A DNA stretch of 64,000 bases from an uncultured bacterium (lineage in GTDB: Bacteria; Muiribacteriota; Ozemobacteria; Ozemobacterales; Ozemobacteraceae): the NCBI GenBank assembly GCA_937949615.1, contig CALEDQ010000021.1, forward strand, positions 28,204-92,203, read 5' to 3'. Numbering within the stretch: the first letter of the stretch is position 1; each line of letters begins with the position of its first letter. This document shows positions 51,543 to 61,056 of the stretch, one piece after another. The notes beneath the pieces were generated by a model, which saw only the letters and a list, made by a program, of their open reading frames with translations, made no database searches and was not told the origin of the DNA. The translations under genes and the position numbers were made by a program.

Positions 51543-54500
51543 ATGAAAAAAACGATGTTGTTTCTGTTGTTTCTGGCTCTACCGGCGCTGGTTTCCGGCC
51601 AGGCGATCGAATACAGAAGAAATGGCGAATGTTACCTTCTGATAGGTCACAATGATGCCAAATTCAGGGGAGTTTATCGACTGAATAACCCATCAGGCGA
51701 GGCTGACGGTGAGCCGGTCGGCAAAAAGCTTTTTGACCCGCGCACCTCTTATGGTATTTCGGTCAATCTTGACCGAAAAGTCTACACCTTTTCTGAAAAC
51801 AAAGCCCCGACTTTCACACTCGGAAACTGGGAACTCGAACGTCTTATGAAAAAGCCGGGTGATGTCGGCCTCTGGGGTGCCCATTGCGACACCCGTAAAA
51901 GCTATTACGTCAGCACCGAAGGTATAACTCACAATCAGGCTGGCAGGCCGGTTTATACGACGGTTGGCCCGATGGGTGGCAAACCGGAAAACCTTTCATG
52001 GGACCCTCAGAATGTCTCATGGGATTGGTCTGGTATCGTAAAACCCACAATTAAAGAGCCAAGTCGCTGGTATTTTCAGAAGACCGCTGTTTATTGTGAC
52101 CAGAACTGTATTTATACAAATGGCTCATCAGACGCTTACTGGCTGTATTTTGTCGGGGTAGACGGCAACGGCTACGGCAAGATTCCCAATAACTCATGGT
52201 GGCAGTCGCGCGACAAAGACCCTGGTAACCGCCCTGGCAACCTTTTCTACTGGGACCGGGTTTACCGCAAATACACTTACTACAACATGAATTACTGGAA
52301 CAAGCCCATGGGCGTCTGGTCTGACAGCAGTCCGGTTTACAGTGCCGATGCCGGGATTGCCGACAGCATCTTTGACGAAATTGTCAAACGTTCACGTATT
52401 TCGGCCTGCTTGAACTGTGTTTGCGTCAATGGCAGTGGCGACCAGGATTTTTCGGCGAAGCCAAAATATATCTCGCTGGCCATGTCGCCATTTGGCAGAA
52501 TGTATCTCTATTCTCGCACCCAGAACAGCAGCTCGGATGGCGAAGTTCGTCTGAACGGCAAACCGGTTGACCCGAACTCACCCAACATCAGAGGTAAAGT
52601 TAACGACGTTTCGACTCAGTGGGTCGGGGTTTCGGTGCGCAGCAAAGCGGATGACTTCATCTACCTGCTCGGAACCAATCTTATCAAAGAATGGCTGAAC
52701 AAGTTCAATATTAAACCAGCCAGTTTAAATATCAAATCGGTTGCAGTGTCTGACCAGTGGTGGCTTGAAGGCGGCATCGTCTATGCCTACGATGAAGACG
52801 AGGGGGCAGCCTATCAATTCATCAGAAATGACAAGGCCGGGAACAATACCTGCAAAAGTACCCCTAAAAAAATTACGATCGGCAAGGGCATAGATGCTAT
52901 CAAAGCTGACGGGAACGGCCATTTGTTCTTTGCAAAGACGACCATGGACCCGGTTACCTCAGGCGGCCTCAACTGGTCACATCTTGACAGTTTTTATTTC
53001 TACCAGATTTATGGTGGGCGGGCCTATGGGTATGCCTTCTTCAAGCAGGCTGTCTACAAGACCGTTTTTCGCCAGGAACTCGGTGCCACTTCAAATGAAC
53101 AGATTGGCTATGTGCACATCGGAAACAACATGTACCGCAGAGCCTTCAGCGTGCCTCAGGCAGAATATCCAGGCATTTCCAAAGGCAACATTGCGGGCAA
53201 GTCAACAAACCCATGGTGGGTCTGGCAGTCACCCTATCAGCAGACCAGCGTTGTGTCTGACCCCAATCTTGTTCAGCTCGGGGTTATCAATGTGGCCAAG
53301 CCGCCTGACATGCTCAAGCCCAATGGTGAGCTCGGGCTGGTAGATATTGTCGGAGTCGAAGACATCAAGCCAGGATTCAAGTTTCTCTCAGATGAAGTGA
53401 ATCAGGGCATGTATACCTTCAGGGTCGAAAACCCGCCATACTGGGAAGGCCGTAACAACATCGCCACTCCGGGAAAGACAAAATGGGAAGGGGATCGCAA
53501 CAATAACGGCAAAGAAGGCGGTTTCGTTTCTTCGCTGATGAATACCTCTGAAATGGTCGATTCTTCGCCGGAGGTTCTCTATACCTGGCGCATTTATAAA
53601 ATTCAGGATGCTTTTGGGAACCCGCCGGCCGATGGCCCGCAGCTTGTTAAAGAATTTGTCGATTCGACCGGTTCTGGCCTGATGTATTACTTCAGATCCG
53701 GTGTTTATCAGATTATGTGTTCGGCAAAGTTCAAATACTACGATTACAACATTCTGCCATTTGGTTCGACGGTTGAAGACATCAACAACTGTATCAGACC
53801 AGCAGGCAGCATGCAGCAGGCAAAAGCCGTGGCTGTCGACCCGGGCATCAATGTGTCAAGCTTTCCGGGGCTGAAACTGCCTTTGCCTGCCGATACAGCA
53901 GTTACGATTCTCAAGGTTAACCGGCAACCCCCGCCTCCTACCGGTAAGAAAGTCGATATTCAGCTGAAAGTTGCCACCGGCTGGAAAGACCCGAGTCTTT
54001 CCGGAACGACCAAATATCATGTGGTTAAAGAAGACATCGAATATGAATGGCGCCTTAAAGCTGACCCGAAAGATCCGGCAGCCAGTTATCTGTATGATCT
54101 TTACAACCTGCCGAAGATCACCAACAGTAATATGGTTCCGAATTCCCTCGGCTGGACCAAAAACATGGGCGTGCAGTATGAATGGACCCTTAGCCTGACC
54201 TTGCCGGATGGAACCATTTATCCTGCTCAGGAACTGTCAAAAGTCAGCTGGTCGTCTTCTGATGCCTCGATCAAACTTAAACAGGAATTTCCGACAGACC
54301 CGGTCATGGGCAAGCTCCTGTGTAAAGCCTATCGCGAATGGGAATACTGGGAAAATACCTATGAAGACGATGGCAGTTACAAAGGACAGGAGCGGAGAAG
54401 CGGAAAAATAGAATATTCTGGTGATGTTGACGTGTTGGTAATTGACCAGACCGCACCAAAAATTGTTGCAGTAAACGGCAAGAAGCTTACCGGCACTCCA

Positions 54501-55721
54501 GTCGACCCGATCTATCTTGCTGAAACCGGTGGTTACGTGACCGACAAGCTCTCTTATGGCGGATATACCAACCCCGGCAGTTTTTCGATTCTTGTCGAAG
54601 ACAACAATATCTATGCCAACATGACTTCTCTTGCTCCGGTTGCAGCTGCCGACCGCTTGCATAACCGTGGTCTGAAGCAGACTGCAACATTCTTTTTCGA
54701 AAGAGGCTCAGGCAAGGAACTGTTTCCGAAGAATCTGGTAACCGACACCTACGCCGGTTCTGCCGAAGAAAAGCATTATTCAAGTCCCGGTGTGTCGACT
54801 GTTGCCGACATTGGCACGGTCTGGACTCCGAACGTTACCTACAAGGTCATGCGCAAGCCTCAGCCCTACAAAGCCGGCGATACCAACAGCTACGTTCTCT
54901 ACGTATTCAATGTTGCCGACTGGAATCATCTGCAGCCCGGCGTTTCTGGCGACTTCATGACTGATCCGACCCGCTGGCCGATTGACTTTGCCAACAACAG
55001 CTCGCTTTATAAGGCAAGCGGCGCACTTTCATATCAGCATCCCGGTTATGCTGTAATGTTCCAGGCGGCCGACAGCTCAGGATTTCAGAGTGTAAGAATG
55101 CATCTTGGCAACGTCTGGGTGCGCGATACCCTGCTGCCGATGGTTTATACAAAGACTGTCGACTACATCAAATCTTTTGAAGAGCTGCAGCCGTACGGTA
55201 TCGACAAATACCTGGTCAAACACCCATGGAAAGCCCAGAACGGCTTTCCGTGGTATGGCAAATTGCCGAATGACCAGACAGTCTGGCAGGTAAAAGCTGA
55301 CGGACGCTACCCGTCACTCAGCGACCTGATGGGTGTTCCGCTGGGGCTGAAAGCAAAACTGGGAGTCCCATACCACCCGCCGATCATTCAGGAAGGCATG
55401 GAAATCTTCATGGAGGCGACCGCTGCCGATAACATCAAGGTTTCTGACACCTTTATCCCGTTGATCGAGGTCAAGGGCCCAACAGGGCTTTATACCGAAG
55501 GGGCTCCAGCGCAGATCAGCGAAACTTCCGGGTCGACCCAGAAGGTGCGCCTGTTGCTGCAGAAATCAGGGGTTTACGATGTGACCCTGACTGCTGAAGA
55601 CAATGCAATCGATTTTGCCGGTAAAGCTTCTCCAAATCGGCGCACGGTTAAGTTCGGCATCGTGGTTGGCCCGGCCACCATGGAAATCAGGGTGCTTGAC
55701 AAGAAAAACACCGATTTCTGA
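51543..55721 (+). CDS. Very large secreted protein in PilY1-like gene position
   Basis: A 1392-residue exported protein that I cannot assign to a family. The signal peptide is residues 1-19 (ending LVSGQ). The N-terminal half is rich in Trp and Tyr and has repeated strand patterns (SPFGRMYLYSRTQN, DDFIYLLGTN, GYVHIGNNMYRRAF) that suggest a beta-propeller. A Cys cluster (ACLNCVCVNG) lies near residue 295. The second half looks like several Ig/PKD-type sandwiches, the last ending in SGVYDVTLTAEDNA. The ATG at 51543 follows CAGGAGG. It follows PilV-PilX-PilW and two OmpH-like genes, where pilin operons encode PilY1-type tip adhesins. No sequence similarity to PilY1 is evident. Confidence 0.75.
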   Translation: MKKTMLFLLFLALPALVSGQAIEYRRNGECYLLIGHNDAKFRGVYRLNNPSGEADGEPVGKKLFDPRTSYGISVNLDRKVYTFSENKAPTFTLGNWELERLMKKPGDVGLWGAHCDTRKSYYVSTEGITHNQAGRPVYTTVGPMGGKPENLSWDPQNVSWDWSGIVKPTIKEPSRWYFQKTAVYCDQNCIYTNGSSDAYWLYFVGVDGNGYGKIPNNSWWQSRDKDPGNRPGNLFYWDRVYRKYTYYNMNYWNKPMGVWSDSSPVYSADAGIADSIFDEIVKRSRISACLNCVCVNGSGDQDFSAKPKYISLAMSPFGRMYLYSRTQNSSSDGEVRLNGKPVDPNSPNIRGKVNDVSTQWVGVSVRSKADDFIYLLGTNLIKEWLNKFNIKPASLNIKSVAVSDQWWLEGGIVYAYDEDEGAAYQFIRNDKAGNNTCKSTPKKITIGKGIDAIKADGNGHLFFAKTTMDPVTSGGLNWSHLDSFYFYQIYGGRAYGYAFFKQAVYKTVFRQELGATSNEQIGYVHIGNNMYRRAFSVPQAEYPGISKGNIAGKSTNPWWVWQSPYQQTSVVSDPNLVQLGVINVAKPPDMLKPNGELGLVDIVGVEDIKPGFKFLSDEVNQGMYTFRVENPPYWEGRNNIATPGKTKWEGDRNNNGKEGGFVSSLMNTSEMVDSSPEVLYTWRIYKIQDAFGNPPADGPQLVKEFVDSTGSGLMYYFRSGVYQIMCSAKFKYYDYNILPFGSTVEDINNCIRPAGSMQQAKAVAVDPGINVSSFPGLKLPLPADTAVTILKVNRQPPPPTGKKVDIQLKVATGWKDPSLSGTTKYHVVKEDIEYEWRLKADPKDPAASYLYDLYNLPKITNSNMVPNSLGWTKNMGVQYEWTLSLTLPDGTIYPAQELSKVSWSSSDASIKLKQEFPTDPVMGKLLCKAYREWEYWENTYEDDGSYKGQERRSGKIEYSGDVDVLVIDQTAPKIVAVNGKKLTGTPVDPIYLAETGGYVTDKLSYGGYTNPGSFSILVEDNNIYANMTSLAPVAAADRLHNRGLKQTATFFFERGSGKELFPKNLVTDTYAGSAEEKHYSSPGVSTVADIGTVWTPNVTYKVMRKPQPYKAGDTNSYVLYVFNVADWNHLQPGVSGDFMTDPTRWPIDFANNSSLYKASGALSYQHPGYAVMFQAADSSGFQSVRMHLGNVWVRDTLLPMVYTKTVDYIKSFEELQPYGIDKYLVKHPWKAQNGFPWYGKLPNDQTVWQVKADGRYPSLSDLMGVPLGLKAKLGVPYHPPIIQEGMEIFMEATAADNIKVSDTFIPLIEVKGPTGLYTEGAPAQISETSGSTQKVRLLLQKSGVYDVTLTAEDNAIDFAGKASPNRRTVKFGIVVGPATMEIRVLDKKNTDF

Positions 55722-56458
55722 TGAATAAGCTCCTGCCTGTCTTAATGCTGCTCGCTGCCGCAGTTTTCTGCGGCAGCGTGGCTGCTGTGGCATGCAGCGA
55801 TTATGTCCATCTGTGGCGGCCGGTGGCAGAAGAGCGCAGTGCCATGTGCTGTGCCGAAGGCATCGCACATTTGCTTCAGCAGGTTGTCTGCGAAAAGATC
55901 AGAGGCGAGAAAATGCTCTGGGATGTTGGTTTGAGCCCTGATGCGCAGATAAGTGCATCTTTTACAGCTGAATTAAAGCGGGCAGTCGAACTTGCCGGCA
56001 GCGACACCTTCAGGTGGACTGCCGATGGTTCACCATTTGCTGGAAATGGCGGGTCACGGCCCTCGATCTGGCTCGACTTCGTTAAGCCGGAGCGGCTTGT
56101 CTATATCTGGCGTGACGAGAACCGCCCGCCTTTTGCCATGTTTCGTACCGGTGAACTTGATACGGCCCAGGTCAGAATTCTGGTGATGTCTGCCGAGCGG
56201 CAGGTTCTCTATATTGACGAGATACAGTATGTTTTTCTGCTTGAGAGTGATTTGATGCTGCCAACCTGGCTGGCAAACGGCGGTGTCTGGTTCAGACGCG
56301 TTTCACTGAAGACTTTCGATATGCCTCAGAGACATGAATGGACACTTTCGGTGCCTTCTGACATGGAAGACATAAATACAATCCCGTCAGATACCCGCCG
56401 CTTCTATTACGGTGATGTACCCGATGATCGGGCAAGATTCATCAGTAATTATCAGTAA
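55721..56458 (+). CDS. Secreted hypothetical protein
   Basis: A 245-residue exported protein of no recognised family. The signal peptide (1-22) ends CGSVAAVA. The mature N-terminus is Cys-containing (VACSDYVHLWRP, then SAMCCAEGIAHLLQQVVC), so disulphides are possible. The rest is mixed alpha/beta with several Trp residues. It overlaps the stop of the 1392-residue protein gene by one base (TGATG), which suggests coupled translation and a joint function. Confidence 0.7.
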   Translation: MNKLLPVLMLLAAAVFCGSVAAVACSDYVHLWRPVAEERSAMCCAEGIAHLLQQVVCEKIRGEKMLWDVGLSPDAQISASFTAELKRAVELAGSDTFRWTADGSPFAGNGGSRPSIWLDFVKPERLVYIWRDENRPPFAMFRTGELDTAQVRILVMSAERQVLYIDEIQYVFLLESDLMLPTWLANGGVWFRRVSLKTFDMPQRHEWTLSVPSDMEDINTIPSDTRRFYYGDVPDDRARFISNYQ

Positions 56459-56516
56459 AATTGCAACGAAACTCCTGCGAAAAACGTAACCATAAAAACA
56501 GTATCTGGAGGGAAAA

Positions 56517-57131
56517 ATGAAGACAGTTCGAATTTTGCTTGCTTCTCTGCTTGCCGCGGCATTTCTCGTTGCCGGCTGTGGAAATCAGCCGGTTCCGGTG
56601 GCAAAAATAGTCAGTGTCAGTGGCCAGGTTGAGGCCAGAATCACAGCTGATCAGAGCTTTGCCGCGGCCAGTGTCGATTTGCAGCTGATGGCCGGCGGGG
56701 CGGTCAGAACCGGAAAGGATTCTGGCGCAAGTCTATTGACTGTCGCAGATTCAGCGAAAGTTGATGTTGCCGCCGATTCGTATTTTGAAGTGCGGGCCGG
56801 CGACAAAATCGGTTTTCAGGGCGACGGCAAGGCGGTTTATGATGTAAATAAGCAGCAGAAATCTATTGTCGTCGAGACGCAGCATGGAAATACTGCTGTT
56901 CTTGGCACCAGATTCGGGCAACTGATTTCAAGCAGCTCGTTCGAGCTGTATGTCGCTGAGGGCAAAGTTGAGTTCACCAGCAAAACCGGCGAAAAACGCC
57001 AGGTTGGTGCTGGTCAGCAACTGGTCTGGAATACTTCGGAAGCTTTGCCGGCCGTTGCTGAAACGAATGTGGTTGAATCTGAAGCCTTTTTTGGCTCAGA
57101 CAAAAAAGGGTTTGAATTCAACCGTCGCTGA
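56517..57131 (+). CDS. FecR-domain lipoprotein
   Basis: A 204-residue lipoprotein. The signal peptide ends with the lipobox LVAGC (Cys21). The FecR domain spans about 26-170 and contains VSGQVEAR, GGAVRTGKDSGASLL and ETQHGNTAVLGTRFGQLIS with ELYVAEGKVEF. FecR domains sense periplasmic signals, and stand-alone versions often accompany CHASE2-domain proteins. Such a gene follows 34 bases downstream. GGAGGG lies 5 bases before the ATG. Confidence 0.9.
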   Translation: MKTVRILLASLLAAAFLVAGCGNQPVPVAKIVSVSGQVEARITADQSFAAASVDLQLMAGGAVRTGKDSGASLLTVADSAKVDVAADSYFEVRAGDKIGFQGDGKAVYDVNKQQKSIVVETQHGNTAVLGTRFGQLISSSSFELYVAEGKVEFTSKTGEKRQVGAGQQLVWNTSEALPAVAETNVVESEAFFGSDKKGFEFNRR

Positions 57132-57165
57132 AGTGGTCTGCTTCATTTCTCAGAAACAGTGACAA

Positions 57166-59034
57166 ATGCTGATTTTTTCAAAAACTGCGAAACTGCTGCA
57201 ACGCATGGCAGATATTTTCGGCCGGCGGCTTATTGCTCTGACCGCAGGATTGCTGATTATTCTTCTTTTGCTTGTTTCAATGTTCCCTGGCAGTTCTATT
57301 TCTCTTGAAAACTGGCTTTACGATCTCAAACACCGTGTTGCCTCATGGTTTCGCCAGCCCCATGCGGCACTGGTCGTGGCCGGCATCGATATGCAGACCC
57401 TTGAGACGGCAAAAAGCCGCTGGCCATGGCCCAGAGAAAAGGTCGCTGAAGTTATAGACAGGCTGGCAGCCGGTCGGCCCCGTGCAATTATTCTCGATAT
57501 TCTGTTTCAGAACGAAGATACCGATGCCGGCGATGCGGCGTTGGCACAGGCAGTTCGTCGGGCCGGAAACGTCCTGCTGGTGGCAGTTATGGAAGAAAAA
57601 TCAACTCCACAGGGTGTGAGCTTGAAAAGGTTTTCTTCGCATCAGAAAATTATCGATTCTGCACTGGCTGAGGGGTTTGTCTGGGGCGTGCTCGATGCTG
57701 ACGGCAGATTGAGGCAGTTCAAATTGTCTGATCAGCGTTTGATGGCTTCTAGCTGTGCAGTAGAGGTTGCCGCACGGTTTTTTCCGGAGCTGAATGAAAG
57801 CATGAAATCATTGCCTGAGCTGGCGCCGGTGGTTTTTGCCCGCGCTAATGGTGGAATTCCGGTGATTTCTGTGCTGGATATTCTTCAGAACAAGCCGGGA
57901 GTAATAGAATTTATCAGAGACCGTGTCGTTGTTCTCGGAGTTACGGCTCAGGCTGCGCACGATTATCACAATACCCCACTCGGAATTGTGGCTGGGGCCG
58001 AAATTCTGGCGTCTTCCTTCGACACCCTGCTTTCCGGGCGCATCGGAAAAAATCTGCACCGTAACCTGTCTTTGCGTTTACTATCAATGCTTTTCGGGGT
58101 TTTTCTTACCTTGCAGTTGATTCTTGTCTGGAAGGTGGTTTTTCTTTTCCCTGTAATGGTAGCGGTCTTGCTGCTTTGCATGCTTGCGTTTACTGAATTG
58201 TTGCTTTTGCACCTGCCGCTGGCACCTTTTGTAATTGCCACATTTCTTGTCGCCTCGATGCTGTTCGCGGCGCGCTATCTCGACCATCTCTTTGCGCTGC
58301 AGGACATGCGCCACGAAGCACAGAACGCCAAAGAAGTACAGGAACGCCTGCTGCCGCGCAATCAGCTTTCCTGCCGTGAATATTCTGTTTGCGGGGTTTC
58401 GCGTTCTGCCAACGAATTGTGTGGCGACTATTTTGACTATTACCTGATCGATGAGCGTTATCTGCTGGTTTTTATCGGCGACGCCACCGGGCATGGTATT
58501 TCTGCTGCCCTGGCAATGTCGGTTGCCAAGTCAGCGATGCTTTCAGCGGTGAATCTCAGATATTCATCAGTGCAGATAATCGAATCGATCAATCGGGTTC
58601 TTTTTCAGGCGATGCAGCAAAAGGTGCTGATGACAGCGGCATTATTGTGGTTAGATACCGAAACCGGTGAATTCTCTTACCACAATTGCGGGCATCCTTA
58701 TCCTTATCTGATATCAACCGATGGAAAAATTTCGCAGATTTCATCAGCAGGCACTTTTTTAGGAAGAAAAGCTGATTTGAAGGTTAAGGCGCCTTTTACC
58801 AGTGTGCTTAAGCCGGGTGAAAGACTTGTTTTTTATACCGACGGTATTGTCGAGTCTTTTCCGGGCTCTACTGATCAAGATGGTTTTGAATTGTTCAGGG
58901 CCTATCTTGCTGAGCGACCGAAGCAAAACCTGCAGGAATTCTGCAATGAGATCGTTGCTTCGCATCCTTTCTTTATTTCCGGGCTGCCGCAGCCTGACGA
59001 TTTTACCGTGGTAACTGTAGAACGCAGCGTGTAG
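57166..59034 (+). CDS. CHASE2 sensor with PP2C (SpoIIE-type) phosphatase
   Basis: A 622-residue membrane sensor. A first helix lies at about 24-42. An extracytoplasmic CHASE2 domain (about 45-295) contains WPWPREKVAEVIDRL and AIILDILF. Three further helices (about 300-370) precede the cytoplasmic PP2C-type phosphatase (about 390-620). Metal ligands are in CGDYFDYY, FIGDATGHGISAAL, FYTDGIVE and PDDFTVV. SpoIIE/RsbU-type phosphatases dephosphorylate anti-anti-sigma factors. No STAS-domain protein is encoded nearby; an RsbW-like protein is at 19447-19878. The FecR lipoprotein upstream is the probable periplasmic partner. Confidence 0.92.
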   Translation: MLIFSKTAKLLQRMADIFGRRLIALTAGLLIILLLLVSMFPGSSISLENWLYDLKHRVASWFRQPHAALVVAGIDMQTLETAKSRWPWPREKVAEVIDRLAAGRPRAIILDILFQNEDTDAGDAALAQAVRRAGNVLLVAVMEEKSTPQGVSLKRFSSHQKIIDSALAEGFVWGVLDADGRLRQFKLSDQRLMASSCAVEVAARFFPELNESMKSLPELAPVVFARANGGIPVISVLDILQNKPGVIEFIRDRVVVLGVTAQAAHDYHNTPLGIVAGAEILASSFDTLLSGRIGKNLHRNLSLRLLSMLFGVFLTLQLILVWKVVFLFPVMVAVLLLCMLAFTELLLLHLPLAPFVIATFLVASMLFAARYLDHLFALQDMRHEAQNAKEVQERLLPRNQLSCREYSVCGVSRSANELCGDYFDYYLIDERYLLVFIGDATGHGISAALAMSVAKSAMLSAVNLRYSSVQIIESINRVLFQAMQQKVLMTAALLWLDTETGEFSYHNCGHPYPYLISTDGKISQISSAGTFLGRKADLKVKAPFTSVLKPGERLVFYTDGIVESFPGSTDQDGFELFRAYLAERPKQNLQEFCNEIVASHPFFISGLPQPDDFTVVTVERSV

Positions 59035-59113
59035 ATGAAATTTACTGCAACAAAATTATGAATTCTTTCGTATGTTTTCGTATCTGTACAGCAGTTCTCG
59101 ACAGGGAGGATAG

Positions 59114-60532
59114 ATGAGACCTTCAAACATCAGGCGGGGGATGGCTCTGCCTTTTACGATAGTTGCAATGGTCGTGGTCATCGGTTTTATCATGACCATG
59201 AGCCGCATGAACCAGGGGGTTAAAACCCAGATCTTTCACACCAACAATCATCAGCTGTCTTTTTTGATGGCTTATTCGGCACTTTCTCGGGTTTGTGCGA
59301 AAATACACTCTTTTTCATGGGCCAGTCGGCCGTTTGCGACCGCCCCGTATGCCGAAAATAAAGTTGCGCTGCAGGGCGGGTATTATGATCTGCTTGTCGA
59401 AAACAGCAAAAATAGGGAATTTCAGGCCGATGTTTATGTAAGAACCAATCTGGCCGGTATTGCGCGCATGTATTTCTGGCGCATCAGATTTAACGATGAC
59501 CTGCTCGATGTTTCGAATCAGATCTTTGTCGAAGCCTTTTTGAATGGCGATCCCAAGGATTTTCCGGTGGCCGGCAAGGCCAACCCTTTTGCCAAAAAAG
59601 TTGAAGATCTGCTGGCACAGCGCGCTGCCAACCAGAAAAAATCCGATCTGCTGGCCCGTGAAGTGCTCAAACTCAAAAAGCCGAATGACATTATCAAAGA
59701 GCTGAATGGTCGGCCAATTGAGGCTCCGGATGGCAGTTTTCCACCGACTCCGGAAGATATGGCACTGGCGGCCAAATTGCCAGTGTCAATGCCTGAGATG
59801 CCGCTGCTTCCTGGTTCTGAAAAGCCGGATGCGGCAGGTCCAAACCCGGCAAAACCGCCTTCTGCTTATGACACCATGGCTGGGCTGGACATGGATTCCA
59901 AGATGAAAAAGGTTGTTTCAACTTCGGAATCGGCTTTCAAATATACCGACGAAGGCTGGAAAAAAATGGAGGAAAAGGGAGCTGCGGGCTTTGATGAGGC
60001 ATACGAGCTGCATAAAGTTGCTGCCGCAGAAAGAGAAAAGGCATACGATGAGATGTCCGGGCTGATCAAGGATGCGAAAAGCGGAATTACTGACGCACCA
60101 AGCTCTGGAGCTGCGGCAGCCATCGAAGAAATGGTTTCGCAGACTATCGTCGCCGGTGTTCAAAACCTTGGCAAGGCAATGAGCCGTGGCATGGACCAGT
60201 TCAAGGATAGTGCCGGCCAGGATTACCTCGGAAGTATCAATACCGCTGAAGGCGTTGCACAGCTGACCTCAGACTGGGAAAACGCTTTGAATTTCATGAC
60301 TGCTGAAGTTCAGCGGATGACGTCTCTGGCAAATCAGATCAGCTCGTTTAAGAAGGATGGCAAGGTTGAAGCGGCTCTCCAGGAAACATTGCAGCAGGCC
60401 CAGGATGAACTCGCCAAAATGACGATGCTGGTCGAGCTTGCCAAAAAGCGACTTGAAGAGCTGATAAAAAAAGAAGAAGAAGAGGCTGACCAACAGCAGC
60501 AGGAACAGGAAGACGCCGGAGGGGGAGCATGA
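59114..60532 (+). CDS. PilX-like pilin fused to a long helical domain (set 3)
   Basis: A 472-residue protein. RRG is followed by MALPFTIVAMVVVIGFIMTM, a pilin-type helix without Glu5, then a helix with FLMAYSALSRVCAKI as in PilX/GspK proteins. Residues about 180-250 include a Pro/Lys-rich stretch. The C-terminal 220 residues are predicted almost wholly helical, with coiled coils and an acidic-Gln tail (KKEEEEADQQQQEQEDAGGG). This length and architecture are unlike ordinary PilX. The ATG has GGGAGG upstream. It overlaps the next pilin gene by 4 bases (ATGA). Confidence 0.72.
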   Translation: MRPSNIRRGMALPFTIVAMVVVIGFIMTMSRMNQGVKTQIFHTNNHQLSFLMAYSALSRVCAKIHSFSWASRPFATAPYAENKVALQGGYYDLLVENSKNREFQADVYVRTNLAGIARMYFWRIRFNDDLLDVSNQIFVEAFLNGDPKDFPVAGKANPFAKKVEDLLAQRAANQKKSDLLAREVLKLKKPNDIIKELNGRPIEAPDGSFPPTPEDMALAAKLPVSMPEMPLLPGSEKPDAAGPNPAKPPSAYDTMAGLDMDSKMKKVVSTSESAFKYTDEGWKKMEEKGAAGFDEAYELHKVAAAEREKAYDEMSGLIKDAKSGITDAPSSGAAAAIEEMVSQTIVAGVQNLGKAMSRGMDQFKDSAGQDYLGSINTAEGVAQLTSDWENALNFMTAEVQRMTSLANQISSFKKDGKVEAALQETLQQAQDELAKMTMLVELAKKRLEELIKKEEEEADQQQQEQEDAGGGA

Positions 60533-61056
60533 GAAAGCTTTCTTCAGGCACAACTCTGGTTGAAGTTCTGGTGGTAATTGGCCTGATTGGGCTGATTGGG
60601 GTTGCGGGCATGCGCTTTTTCACTTCGGTCAACACCAGCCAGAAGGCTTTTTCCCAGCAGGCAATTCTGCAGATGGAATCACGCAAGGCATTTGATCAGA
60701 TTATCGACCAGATCCGCGAAGGTACCGACGTCATTCGGCCGGTAACCGGTGAAACCCTGCATTACATGACATTTCGTGATCTGATCAATCAGGTGAACAT
60801 GCTGTATCTGGAGCCGAACAAAGAAGAATCGAACCGGCTCAAACAGAGAGTCTATCGTCTTATTTCATACTGTAATGACTTTTCGGGGATTTATAAAAAA
60901 GAAAACGAAAAGATTCTGCACAACTCGATCAAGCAGTTGCGCTTTACCAGCCTTTCGCCATCGAGCGTTCAGGTCAATGCTACGGTTGTCAGCGACAAGG
61001 GCGAATACCAGTTTCTTGCTCATGTCGGTTTGCTGAATGTCGGGGGTATCGAATGA
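60529..61056 (+). CDS. PilW/GspJ-like minor type IV pilin (set 3)
   Basis: A 175-residue prepilin with a short 7-residue leader (MRKLSSG) and the mature N-terminus TTLVEVLVVIGLIGLIGVAGM, with Glu5. The next helix (SRKAFDQIIDQIREGTDVI) and the size fit GspJ/PilW. The residue at mature position 1 is Thr rather than the usual Phe or Met. Start and stop both overlap neighbours by 4 bases (ATGA), so the three genes form a tightly coupled unit. Confidence 0.82.
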   Translation: MRKLSSGTTLVEVLVVIGLIGLIGVAGMRFFTSVNTSQKAFSQQAILQMESRKAFDQIIDQIREGTDVIRPVTGETLHYMTFRDLINQVNMLYLEPNKEESNRLKQRVYRLISYCNDFSGIYKKENEKILHNSIKQLRFTSLSPSSVQVNATVVSDKGEYQFLAHVGLLNVGGIE

